From: Porodaedalea pini
Taxonomy: Eukaryota > Basidiomycota > Agaricomycetes > Hymenochaetales > Hymenochaetaceae
Direction: 5' to 3'
Assembly: GCA_002794775.1 (NCBI GenBank)
Contig: NBAY01000044.1
Coordinates: forward strand, 186,001-250,000
DNA: 64,000 nt
Position numbers and translations under genes: made by a program. Under the pieces are notes generated by a model. That model had not been told where the DNA came from. It did no database searches and saw only the letters and a program-made list of their open reading frames with translations. This document shows positions 35,167-46,816 of the stretch, piece after piece. Positions within the stretch are counted from its first letter, which is position 1, and every line of letters begins with the position of its first letter.

Positions 35167-36115
35167 CTCAAGGAATGACTCTTCCGGCCCTCGTCGCCTT
35201 CGCAGCCTCGCTCTGTGCTTCATCTCTGAGGTAGCGCCCGTATATCTCTGCGTAATGCTCCTTGTCCTGCACACATCCATCTTATCAGCTTCTCACCTGG
35301 AACCAATGCAGAATACACCTACACTCGTTGTCTTTTTAATGCTGTCCCTCTTCTCCAACACATTCGCCCACTCGTTCCACGAGTCCGAAACTTCGCTGCG
35401 TTTGTACGCCCGATTCTCCGCGATAATGTAATCGCGCACGGCCCACGGCGCGATCGCCACATCGACCAAACTCAGCTCCTCGCCAAAGAAGTAGGGCCCT
35501 TGCGCTTCTGCGCAAGCTGCGCCAATGCTTCGTAGAGCTCCTTGCGCGCTTCGTCCTGCTTCTCACGCTCTTGGGACTGGAGGAGCCGGAAGAACGCGGG
35601 GACGACGCGTTTGGTGATGTGGTCGATCCAGAGACGCGCGAAGGCGCGGTCGTACGGGTCGGCGGGGAGTAGGCGGGGTTGGGCGGAGGGGTGCAAGTCC
35701 TCGAGGAACTCGCAGAGGACGAGAGACTCGTAGAGCGCCTTGCCGCGGTATTCGAGTGCGGGGACGAGGCCCTTTGGGTTGATATCTTGCTACGTGTTTA
35801 GACTGAAGAACGGATGTGGTTTAGGAAGGGAACGCACCGAGGAAATGTTTCTCTTTCTTGTAGGGATTGACTTCTTTGTATTGGTACGGGATGCCTTTCT
35901 CTTCGAGGGTGATCCACGTGCGCTGCACGAACGGACAGAACTGCGTTCGCAAGAGAATCAGTTACAATATTCGAGCGTGATGTATATCCTAAGTCTGGAT
36001 CGCAACTTACCCATCCACTGTAGAAGACGAGCTCCTGCGGATCCTGGTGCGCTTCGACTGTCTTTGCAGCCGCGCCTGTTGCGTGCGGGTAGATGTTCTG
36101 GTCCGGAATTGACAT
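35167..36115 (-). CDS. omega-type glutathione S-transferase, frameshifted in this sequence
   Basis: Exon 1 encodes MSIPDQNIYPHATGAAAKTV and ELVFYSGW. Exon 2 carries the thioredoxin-fold active site FCPFVQRTWITLEEKGIPYQ with a Cys (not Ser/Tyr), typical of omega-like GSTs. NPKGLVPALEYRGKALYESL follows, then an all-helical C-terminal domain (ARLWIDHITKRVVPAFFRLL). The conserved GPYFFGEELSLVDVAIAPW is read only if one base is added near 35493-35498; as written the frame ends early at GPTSLARS. The last exon (after an intron with GTAGGT donor) ends in GRYLRDEAQSEAAKATRAG and stops at 35167. Function: glutathione-dependent thiol transfer or reductive conjugation. It ends 64 bp from the convergent Dsc3-like gene. 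Confidence 0.82.
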
Positions 36116-37185
36116 GATGTACTAGAGAGTTAGTTGAGGTGAGAGTCGGAATTCAAGATCTGAGAGCTCGACGCCATAAGCATCCGAGTACTAGTGTCTT
36201 GATTTATATGCAGGACCCGTGAGTGTATTACTATTAGCAATGACGTGCTCAAAACTCAAATGACTTCATTGGCCGATCAGTAAATGCTTTACAATTGAAT
36301 TGCCAAATTTAGCAATAGCTACTACCAGTGTACACCAAGTCGAAATATCAATAGTCCGTAAAACCGATCAGTCAGTGCCTCTCCATAGGCCCTTCGAGAC
36401 TTATCAGACCAGGCTTTCTCCATCCGCATAGGTGATTCGCAGAGCTGTATGCGGTCAATCACAGGCAGCCAGCTCGATTGCGACAATCAAGGTTTGCTGA
36501 TCGTCTAGCGGTAGACTTGCACACAGTACTGACGTGCGTTTAGGAGACAACGAACGTGAGCCTCAGCATTCAACGCACAACATGGCAAGAGAAGTTGGAT
36601 TCAATACACGGATTGTGCGTCAGAGGTACTGTTGCATATTGTCGTTGAAAGTCTTTTCGGCGACACTAGAGAGGCCGACATGTGAAACCTAACGGAATTT
36701 GCCGATATGCATTCTGGTCGTGCTCTCTATGAGGGATGCAACAGAGCCCATTCTGGAGGTTGGGTGGAGGCGTCGCTGCCGTTGCTACCTCGTCTGATGT
36801 ATCATTCAGCATGCGTATGCCGTTCCCATGCAGTGCTCGATGAAAAGATTATGGCTCATTTCCCAAAACAGATGTATCGACCTCAGACGAGACCTCATGG
36901 CCCTACCTCCCTGAACATCAGACTGAATATTCACAAGTACAATGTTGCTATGCATGTCTCGAGCTCAATACGACGCCCTGTAAGTGAGCAACAATCTCAG
37001 ACGTGCAACATAATCTATCGAGACGATTGACCGTTGTCCCCCTGCCCATTCACAATCTGAACTCTGTTCGAAGTTTGTGCTTCTTCTAGCAATATGTATA
37101 AGAGTCATTCACGCATTTGAGCAAGAAGTTTCCGTGTTCACAGCTACCTTTTACCACCTCAAACTGAAGCGACCTTACTTACCAC
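36116..37185. other. intergenic, nothing recognised
   Basis: About 1.07 kb between the GST start and the second DUF6533-like gene. A plus-strand frame at 36707-37030 has no family resemblance. The short stretch at about 36503-36517 looks like a tRNA A box, but no B box or cloverleaf follows. Confidence 0.4.
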
Positions 37186-38748
37186 ATGGCACTCTCTCTT
37201 CGATCCGATGTCGAGCCTACATATCCTAGTCAGGTGTCCGCCATGGTTTTAGAAACAACCATGGACCAGTATTTTCAAGTATCAGCTGTCGCGGTCTTGG
37301 TATATGATACCAGTGTGTACAATTCATCATGCTCAAGAGTGTTTCAGCAAAGCTTACGGCTATCGAAGTGATTACAATGGATAAAGAGGTAAAGCCGCGT
37401 TCCCCATCATCTTTCTGTGTAAGCGGATGACCTACTATTTCTTCTAGGTCAAATATTTCTGGGTATGCATTGCAGTCGATCCGCCTTCAGCTGTTATGCA
37501 GCAGTGCTCATGTTGGATAACCTGAAGAAAATTCCTCGGAGAACCGTGAATATTGTTTATTTTGCAGTGTGTAACATTCTTGCTGGCAAGTCATGGACTG
37601 AATAGCTGAGACATCATCAGAATCGATACATTGGACTCCTGGGTGCAGTCTCCAATCTCTTTTGTGAGCAATATTTATCATGTGGTTCTCTCTTCGAAAA
37701 TGCTCTGTTGACCATCCTCGAAGGGGACTTGTACACAGCAGATCTTCCGTTGTAAGTTTCGCAGTTTTATTCCTGAAAACAAATATTAACAGTATTTTTA
37801 GGTGTGAGTTGCTAAGTACTAGTCTCGAGACTAAGTAGAGATCAGTGACATTTCTCAGGTAATTTTGTTCAATGGACTCAAAATATTTCCAGTAAGCCTT
37901 ACATACCTGGTTGTAAGAAATGCTTATCTGACAGTGCATTTAGACTGGACTACTGTCATCTTGATTGACTGTAAGTGTTGAAATTGAGTAATATTTCAGT
38001 TGACTTATAATCCATACAGATATCCTATTGATTCGTGTCCTTGCACTTTATTCCCAAGGCGAGTATAGCAGAACATAACAAAGCTGCCACTCATTGCTTT
38101 GCAGACAGAATAATTTCAATATGCCTCAAAGCGCTGCTTGCGTTGGAAGCGGCATTCAAGTTGGGAATCTCTATTTATGGCACTTTAGCTGAAGACGGTA
38201 AGTCTCGTGTTCAGCCGGTGGTGTACGTAGAAACTAACTTCACATTTAGCAGTCGTCATCGGTCTTGCTGAAGGTGTTACAATTTGTGGTTCAAACAATC
38301 TTGTCCCATGGCAATGGGGGCTCGTGGACTGGTAAGTGATCCGATAATGTATGAACCACATTATTGCTCAATTAAAATAGGACTATTTCAATGGTGTATG
38401 GACTTATACTCATGGTCTTAGCCCTCTACAAGGCAGCCGAGTTCTGGAGACTGTCGGCTGGCTTCAAGGGATTCAAACTGGTCAAAGTTCTTGTCGAGGA
38501 TCAATTGATTTATTTCATTCTGTGAGCTTGCGTGTTTCTTTCATAGCAGTCAGCTGACAACTTTGTTCAGTGCTGTTGCCTGCTCCGCATTCAACATGTT
38601 GGAGCTCAAAGTACAAATATCGAATGTCTTCTTGTCGAATGTCCTAACCTGCTTGGGAAGCCCGTCTTTCCTTTGTATCCTAGGCAGCAGAATGCTGATT
38701 AATATGAAGGAGGCAGGGGACTCAATGAAGGGACAAGTTACAGGATGA
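37186..38748 (+). CDS. DUF6533-like membrane protein, copy 2, C-terminus frameshifted
   Basis: Paralog of the gene at 28952-30557, in inverted orientation. Exon 1 reads MALSLRSDVEPTYPSQVSAM and then MDQYFQVSAVAVLVYDT; the next exons give EVITMDKE and VKYFWV, the DUF6533 signature. Later hydrophobic exons include ISICLKALLALEAAFKLGIS (about 38.12 kb), YGLILMVLALYKAAEFW (about 38.4 kb) and FLCILGSRMLINMKEAGDS (about 38.7 kb). Compared with copy 1, seven bases are missing near 38715-38722; the frame shifts and stops at 38748 instead of reading NEGTSYRMR to a stop at about 38793. Only the last ~25 residues are affected, so the protein may still work. Intron borders in the middle are approximate. 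Confidence 0.65.
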
Positions 38749-39473
38749 GGTCCAGGACGGTGAGCGAGATGGAATTCTCTTAGCTCTGGGAAGTTATACT
38801 TCGTCCAACCTGCCTTCCACGCAGGAAACTGATATCGACATGCAGAGAGCAGACCAGTCTTGAAGGCAATTAAGGGATGAATAATGTGACCTATGTTTCA
38901 GAACTTGGCATTATATACTAGCAAAGTTGGTTGATTCGTTTTGTTCCCGTTTTCTCGTTTCCTCTTTTTAAACTTCACCAAATCATGCATATATGTCGAG
39001 GCTGCTGCGTTGTACTTAGAATATTATTTATTGAAAAACCGGTCTTTCACGTGGAGACAAAGGCGAATAATAAAAATTGTTGTGTCGGTTGCAAGATGGT
39101 GCACAACGCAGACACGGAAGGTTGAGCGTCACGAAGGGTCAGACCTGCAAAGAAAGTCCTGAGTTTGAAAAGGGCATATCGCGTTTTCATGGACAGGAAA
39201 GCAGGGATGATGCACAGAAGAAAGGGAGTCTCGACCATCGAAAGAATATCCAGAGCGGAAGGAACTTCGAAGAATAGCGTGAAATTGACGCAAGGCATAC
39301 ATAGTGGTAATTATTTGTGGCATTCTCAATATACGTCGCAATATTCAACGACGAAAAAAAGTATGAAGAGGCCTGTGTGAGCTGCTTAGATATTTGTTAC
39401 CAGTAGTGGCATAGATGACGGTAGTAGAGAGCAATGAACCAGCGCGGCAAATTCCGATTTCAAGTTCAGATTA
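38749..39473. other. intergenic, left edge of the segmental array
   Basis: No gene recognised. A minus-strand frame (39047-39298) is open but resembles nothing known to me. Block A of the segmental repeat starts at about 39474. Confidence 0.4.
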
Positions 39474-42400
39474 GCTCAATGTAGCGCTTCACTCATTGAC
39501 CAACTACAACCAAGATCTTCCCTCACATCCGTCCAAGGAGCCAAAACTACATGCCATGAACGTCGATTCAACGTTCCAAATTTATGCAACACTTTGTTCC
39601 CGCCTCGCCCTATCAACGCGCTCTGCGCCTTCGTCGTCAGCCCTGCTGTGCGTGAGATGGTCGACGTGAAGAGAACCTGCCACGTAGCATTGGGCTGAGC
39701 GACTTGAAGCGCGTCGGGCTCGTAGCTCGAAGACTTTATCGTGAACAAGGTGAGCCCGCCTTATCTTACTCTTTGTTTACCAACTGCCGACTGTAGATGA
39801 TTTCAGATCGAAATACCGCACTTTACGCAGGCGCAGCGCTGTATGTATGCGCCTTCATGGCTGCCTCTCAGACATCCTCCCCTCGCACGCCGCGATGAAA
39901 TCGTTCACAATGGTACATGGCGACACTTATTCGACTCTTTCCCAGACACATGATGAGAGCTGTACGCTCAAATGGCTGCCGTGTCGACCTTGAGCAAGGG
40001 AATTGTGCGGCAGGAGTGTAGGACGGCGGGAAACCTGGATTTGTAGAAACCAGCTGTCGGCGTGGTGCGTTTCGTTTGTTCGTGCGTTTTCTTCGAATCT
40101 AGTTCTTGCTGCTCGGCTCATCTGACTTTGCAGGAGTCTTTCCGCTACATGGTTGAGAACTAGTAGGCTCTTGAGATAGCTGCGAATGGTATGTCGTCCG
40201 TCCACGAGAGAGCTTGTGCGTTGACAAATTGTGGTTTCAGCGGACATCTTGCTCCTCTTCGGCTTGAAAGCAACCATTCCGGGTCGCGCGCAATGCGTCA
40301 TGACCACCATCGTTGCAGGCATCTTGTTCCCGAACGTATTCGTCTGGCTTTTGCAGCAGTACTGAGTTACGACCACGACGCGTTCGGTAATTAACTTTGC
40401 GAATCAAACGCGTCGATCAGTGAACATGCGATGGGCCGCTGCTACTTGTGCTTCCGTATGTACGATCATCTCATCCCATTCCCTGGGCGTGATTGTACTG
40501 ACATCCTTGTCCATACAAAACATACAAAACAGTTCGTGACCGATCGACGACGACGTCAAGGATCGATTTACGATTTATCTTTCGCCTCGATCGCGTCGCA
40601 ATTGATCCCTCCTTCCGCCTTACCCGCTGCTTGTGTCGTCAAGTGGCTTCCTCGTCTAACTAGCAAGAAATAGTCAGGGCCCGGACAGGATTACCGACAT
40701 GGACGTCGCAATTAATGATGGAGACGGTTCGTCCACCGAGCCAGCTACAAAGGCAGTCATGCACCTATACCAACCTTTCTCGAATTGCACCTTCGCACTT
40801 CCTTACTCTTCTCATGCACAGAAGCTGAACACACACACACACACACTACCTGGTGCTTCGTTCAGGGTCATGAAACAGAGGTGTTTAGTCATTTGCTCAG
40901 ATGTCGTCATGTGTCGAAATGGCACCAGGCTCGTTTGGCTTGCACCTTATCGGTTACGGATACATGGAGGCATCCATGCATGCTCGCTTTTCTATCCCGA
41001 GTCCAATGCGTGTCTCGTTACAGGGCTTTTGGCGATGCTCGTCATAACGTGAATCGAGATACGGATGTTATAGTGACTCTGCGAGGATGCGGACGCGGGT
41101 ATCGGAAGCCGAGACGTGACTAGATAGCGCGCTCTAGTCATCCGCAACACACTCCTGGAATCCCTCCAACTGCTCTTCCGTATGGTTGTCTCGACATACT
41201 CGAAGCTGGATACTAGGGCATCTACGCACGTTCGATTTTCTATTCCGAGTCCAATGCGTGTTTCCTCACAGGGCTTTTGGCGGTGCTCGTCATAACATGA
41301 ATCGAGATACGGATGCTTTGCGAGGGCAGAGGCTAGTAGTGGAAGCCGAGACACCGATAGTCCTGATGTGACTAGATGGCGTGCTCTAGTCATCCGCAAT
41401 ACACCCCTGGAATCCCTTCAACCGCTCTTCCGCATGGCTGTCTCAGCATACTCGATGCTGTTGCTATAATATACCTTCGGGTCGACGATATTGGGCCCGA
41501 TGCGTGACACAGAACCGAACTTCGCTCAAATAGCTGGAGGTGAAGCGTGTCGTCGCCGTGTCGACCTCTAGCAAAGGAACCGTGCGGAGCACGTGACAGC
41601 GAGGACCTCCCGGAGTGGAAGCAGGAAAGTGTGGAGATGTTGGGGCAGGCTGTCGGCGGCGTGCGTTTGTTCATCCGTGCGTTTTCTTCAAATCATCATG
41701 GTGCTCGACTGACGCGATTTTGCAAGACCTTTTCAGTCACATGTGGTCGACAGCTAGTAGGTCCTCGTCACTTATGATCAAACAATCTTGTTCGTTACTT
41801 TTGTTCGTGCGAGAACTTGCACCGATAGATCGTAGTTTTAGCATGCACATCTTGCTCTTCACGACGCGCTCAGCGACTTACTCCGCGATGCAAACGACTG
41901 GATCGACGAACATTGCGATGGGCCGCTTCCACTCACGCTACGTTATTAGTTCATCACCCTATTCTCTGCGAGTGATCATACTGAACCCTTGCTCATACGA
42001 AGTAAATCGTGGCTGAGCATGATGACCTCGAGAAAATATAACTTGTCGTCATGTCGTTTTTATTTTCATTCCACCCTTAGAGTCGATGAGGCGTTCCGCC
42101 GCTCTCGGAACGCATCACCATCTTACCTGTGGAGCCACAGTACGGCTTGAAGCAGGTGTGATCACGATGTGCCTTCCGTCTGGGGCGGAGTAGTCTTCCT
42201 TTCACTCTTGGGTTGATTTGTCCTGATGATTTTAGTATTCGCTATGTACGTATTGTTTTCGATCGCTTATGCTTATCATGTCTGACGCGCCACCCAGATC
42301 GCCTCATTTTCACTTTAAGTCTTCACAATAAGGGAATGTGCATGGCTGGTGAAGCGAGTCCGCCTCAAAGGCATGTTTATAATAAGTCAATGCGTTGGAA

Positions 42401-42700
42401 ATTTGCTTCGATGTTTTATACGGATCACATTTCAAAGCGAGTCTTTTGGCAATGGCACCGGCACCTTGAGGTGGCCTGCTTAGCATGCTCTGCTTATTCT
42501 TACCTTCTTGCGTGTATATCTTTTCATGTCTGAGCTTTGCTACTGAAGTTCGCTTCGGCTTGCTTTCAGTAAATCGCCGAAGTGAAATGTCTTCGAGCAG
42601 TTCGACGAGGCTCACCTGATTCAACACACGTTCGATTGGATTCAAGTTTTCATTCAATAATTCGTCAGAAACACACTAACTCAATGTTGCTATTGAAAAG
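39474..42700 (+). repeat. segmental repeat block A
   Basis: First of three same-orientation copies, recognised by shared long stretches: CGCTTCACTCATTGACCAAC at 39486 (B 50938, C 60043), the AGCGGACATCTTGCTC stretch near 40238, and the stretch ending TCTGGGGCGGAGTAGTCTTC at about 42180-42200. No intact gene is present. Frames are broken by stops, although a hydrophobic stretch (FPNVFVWL within it) stays readable in all three copies. Each block also contains two diverged versions of one unit about 1.6 kb apart. There is no reverse transcriptase, transposase or terminal inverted repeat that I can see. It is probably the remains of an unknown duplicated gene family carried with the CHAT modules. 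Confidence 0.7.
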
Positions 42701-43223
42701 TATTGCTTTATAAACGTGGTAGCATGTTCAGATGGGTGCCTGTTGTCAATGCAGATCACGCCAACGGACTCTGTTTCATTCCCCTGCGATACTGTAACAA
42801 GTCCTCGAATACGAACTCCTCTGTGTTCTAATCGAAGGCACCATCAATTAAATAATCTACGATGAGCGTTCGGTCAATAAGGAGTCCCGCTCATGGTGTA
42901 CGATCATGGCGACGAGAGGCGAGCATGTTCTATTCTCATTACGCAAAGTGACAACGTCGATAATCTGCCTCATGCCATTCCATTTTTTGAGCTCCTAACT
43001 AGCCAAAGTTTTCTCGCAACGCAGCACCTAAAGAGGATGAGTACAGTTCAGAAACATTACACATAAATATTTCATCGTCAAAATGCTACACTAGTACTCC
43101 ACACTCAATTAACTATTCCGGACTTAGCATTCGTGAACGGAGTTCGAAACAGAATAGTCTGGTCGGTAAAAATGAGTTTATAAACAACGCATACAAAACA
43201 ATAAAGAGCTTACCAGAAGTCAG
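42701..43223. other. 3' flank of TPR-CHAT 1, homologous to 53.9-54.48 kb
   Basis: No gene. The sequence is alignable by eye with the stretch between block B and TPR-CHAT 2 (for example the GATCACGCCAACGG and TCTACGATGAGCGTTCGG motifs), so block, spacer and CHAT gene duplicated together. Confidence 0.6.
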
Positions 43224-46200
43224 TCAAGCACCTATATGCACAACGTTAACCCATCTCTCGGTCGTAATCCCTTCATGTGCTTTCAACACTAAAGCAGCTC
43301 CGCGAAGCGCCCCAGCCGACCTCTTGCACCTGACTTCTCCCTTCTCTAGTTTCTCGATCAGGCGCGCATAAATCTGTTTAGCGATGACAGGGCCGTCTCC
43401 ATCAAACAGCTCCCACATAGTCCCAATCACACTTCGAAACCCAGAGAACTGCATAGCCGCTGCCAAGTGAAGTACTTCATCCTGTGCTGCATCAGGCGAC
43501 TGCTCTGCAGTATGGCAAGCGGAGAGGATTGCGAGCTCGGCCTTCGGTAGATCAGCCCGGACGATATCGAGTAATGTGAGTCCGGTGTCGTCGGACAATT
43601 TGAACGAGGAGTCGAAAGCGTTTGGATTTAAAAGACCATGGCAAGCGAAGTGGACCCAACTGTGTCCCCGAAGGTTTTCGATCACCGCGTCGCGAACAGC
43701 CTGGTCGTCGACGAGAATTTTGGTGGGCATCCTGTAATCGTGAATGGCTTTAATTTCTTGCTCAGTTGATCGAAGGCCCGTATCGCCAACCACAAGGAGC
43801 TTAAACTTTCGTTCGAAGGCACCTGATCGAGCATTGATGAGGGATTTAAGAGTTGGTGTGTACGATGAGATGTAATCGTCCAGAAGATACCTCTTACTAC
43901 CGTCTGCACCCCCGAATGGGCCTGCCGCGTGGAAGGGAAGTGAAGACAGCACAGAAGTAGGGCACCACCAGATACGGGCGCCATCGGCAATTCCCAGCTC
44001 TTTGAGTTTTTCGACGACTCGGGAGACGACTCTGTCCCACAGCATCTTCATCACCTGTCGAAGCTTACCATCATACTCGGATGAGCTAGGACCGCACTCC
44101 CGACACTTCTCTAGGAGCTCATCGCGTAGCTTATCATCATTCTGGGCTGAGCTGTGATCGCACTTCCGACGCTTCTCCAGGAGCTCATCGCGTAGCTTGG
44201 AAGCGTCGGCGTAGAACTCGCTATCCAAAGGAACACAGACGACTGGAATGTCCTTGAGCGGGAGAACAATGAGGGCGTCTGATCGATATTCGCTGTGGTT
44301 AATCATAACGACGGGGCCCTCTTCAGCCGCAAGCCGTAACGTTTCGAATGGTGTGGTTTTGAGAAAGTCTTCGAAGCTAGGTACGTCTCGTATCGCTTTG
44401 ATGATCTCCTCCTGCTCACCTACAAGACGTCGCTTCAGTGCCGTTACCTCATCAAACCATTGGTGTCTATCTCCCGTGAAGCCTGCGCTACCGTCAACTG
44501 CATTCAAACCTGCAGAACTCGACTCGGATGATGTTGCGAGAGCCTCCAACTGGTGACTGATTTCTCCGAATTTGACGGCCAGCGGTTTATTAACTTCTGC
44601 AAGTCGATCAAGAGGCGTTCTGAAACCACGCATTTGGGACCAGAGCAAAGCCCTTCCTTGCTCGAGAAACTCGACAGCCTCGTTGAATAAACCTTTTTCG
44701 ATGGCGTAGGAGGCCGCATCTAAAGCGAGCGTCTTATACCCTTGTCTGCTACTAAGAAGGTCATGTTGAGTCTCCAAAGTGACCCTGATGGTGAGAGTGC
44801 GCTCGAGGAGTGACAAGACTGTCCTGTAGGCTTTGAGCGTGTCTGAGTGATTATGCATGCGTGCGAAGGTCGCCCATCGAATGGCTATATCCAGTCGTGT
44901 CAACAGACCTGAGTATGGATGAAGAGTGGCACATTCCAATAATTGTATGGACTCCTCGAGGTCCACCATCCGTCCACTTCGCTCGAATCGGGTTATCACA
45001 GAACTTGCAAGGTTGTTTAACGATGAAGAGCGATATGGGTGACCTTCAGGACGCAGAGCCAACGCAGCGCGGTGAAGCACGACCGACTCCTCCAGGTCCT
45101 CCATTCGTCCGCTGTGCCCGAATCGAGTAAATACAGAGTTTGCCAGGTTGCTCAACGATCCAGAGTGATCTGGGTGACCTTCAGGGAAGAGAACCAGTGC
45201 AGCGCGGTGAAGCACAATTGACTCCTCCAGGTCCTCCATTCGTCCACTTTGCTCAAATCGAGAAAACACAGAGCTTGCAAGGTTGTTTAACGATCCAGAG
45301 AAAGCTGGGTGACCTCCGGGACGCAGATCCAGTGCAGCGCGGTTTAGCACAATCGACTCCTCCAGATCCTCCATTCGTCCCCTTTGCTCGAATCGAGTAA
45401 ACACAGAGCTTGCAAGGTTGCTCAACGATCCAGAGCAAGCTGGGTGACCTTTGGGACGCAGAGCCAACGCAGCGCGATTTAGCACAATCGACTCCTCCAG
45501 GTCCTCCATTCGTCCGCTTTGCTTGAATCGAGTTATTACAGAGTTCGCAAGGTTTTCTAGTGATGAAGAGCGATCTGGGTGACCTTCGAGACATAGAGCC
45601 AATGCAGCACGGTTTAGCACAACCGACTCCTCAAGGTCCTCCATTCGTCCCCTTTGCTCGAATCGAGTTCTCACGGAGTTCGCAAGATTACTCAATGATA
45701 AAGAGCGATTTGGGTGACCTTCAGGGAAGAGAGCCAGTGCAGCACGATTTGACACAATCGACTCCTCCAGGTCCTCCATTCGTCCGCTGTGCTCAAATCG
45801 AGTTTTCACAGAACTCGCAAGGTTGCCTAACAATGAAGAGCGATCTGGGTGGCCTTCAGGGAGGAGAGCCAATGCAGTGCGGTTTAGCACAATCGACTCC
45901 TCAAGGTCCTCCATTCGTCCCCTTTGCTCGAATCGAGTTATTACAGAACTCGCAAGGTTGTTTAATGACGTAGAGTGATTTGGGTGACCTTCAGGACGCA
46001 GAGCCAACGCAGCGCGGTGAAGCACAATCGACTCCTCAAGGTCCTTTATTCGCCCCCTTTGCTCAAATCGAGTAAATACAGAGTTCGCAAGGTTGTTCAA
46101 TGATGAAGAGTGATCTGGATGTCCTTCAGGATGCAGACCCAGCGCAGCGCGGTGAAGCACGATTGACTCCTCGATGTCCTCCATCCGTCCGCTTCGCTCA

Positions 46201-46816
46201 AATCGAGTTATTACAGAGTTCGCAAGGTTGCTCAACGATGAAGAGCGATTTGGGTGACCTTCGGGACGCAGAGCCAACGCAGCGCGGTTTAGCACAACTG
46301 ACTCCTCAAGGTCCTCCATTCGTCCCCTTTGCTTGAATCGAGTTATTACAGAACTCGCAAGGTTGTTTAACGATGAAGAGCGATCTGGATGACCTTCGGG
46401 ACGCAGAGCCAATGCAGCGCGGTGAAGCACAATCGACTCCTCCAGGTCCTCCGTCCGTCCCCTTTGCTCAAATCGAGTTATTACAGAGTTCGCAAGGTTG
46501 CTCAACGATCCAGAGTGATCTGGGTGACCTTCAGGGAGGAGAGCCAATGCAGCGCGGTTAAGCACAATGACTCCTCAAGGTCTTCCATTCGTCCCCTTTG
46601 CCCGAATCGAGTAGACACAGAGTTCGCAAGGTTGTTCAACGATATGAAACGGTCTGGGTGTCCTTCGCGACGTATATCCAATGCAGCACGGGTCAAAGCA
46701 ATTGACATATTGAGGTAGTCCAGATCCCGAGATTGTTGAAAGCGACTCCATAGAGCAAATGCTAGGATGGACTGTGAATATGATAGATCAGGACCACGTG
46801 ATGGAGGCATCTGCAT
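43224..46816 (-). CDS. TPR-CHAT protein 1 (caspase-like), N-terminal frameshift
   Basis: A frame of 1,113 residues (46565-43224) plus a 5' part from 46816 (MQMPPSRGPDLSYSQSILAF) in another frame. The 5' part contains the first repeat; the main frame has twelve more 42-residue TPR-type repeats with the core RAALALRPEGHPDRSSSLNN. These are followed by a helical linker (EQGRALLWSQMRGFRTPLDR) and a C-terminal CHAT protease domain: LIVLPLKDIPVVCVPL, WWCPTSVLSSLPFHAAG, catalytic His in VHFACHG (about 43.64 kb), catalytic Cys in LSACHTA (about 43.52 kb), and MQFSGFRSVIGTMWELFDGD. CHAT proteins are caspase/separase-fold proteases, often with TPR sensors. One base is missing at about 46568 relative to every other repeat, so as written the N-terminal 85 residues are out of frame. 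Divergent from the gene ending at 49973. Confidence 0.9.
44960..46690 (-). repeat. 126-bp TPR-encoding tandem repeats (13 units)
   Basis: Thirteen tandem units of about 126 bp, each encoding one 42-residue repeat with the invariant GHP core. Neighbouring units differ at only a few positions in DNA (the segment CTCCATTCGTCC recurs in nearly all). Such internal uniformity implies recent unequal exchange or concerted evolution. Confidence 0.9.

Noticed and set aside
36503..36530. tRNA-like A box (GATCGTCTAGCGGTAGAC)
   Set aside because: No B box (GGTTCGAATCC-like) or acceptor/anticodon stems follow at the right distance.
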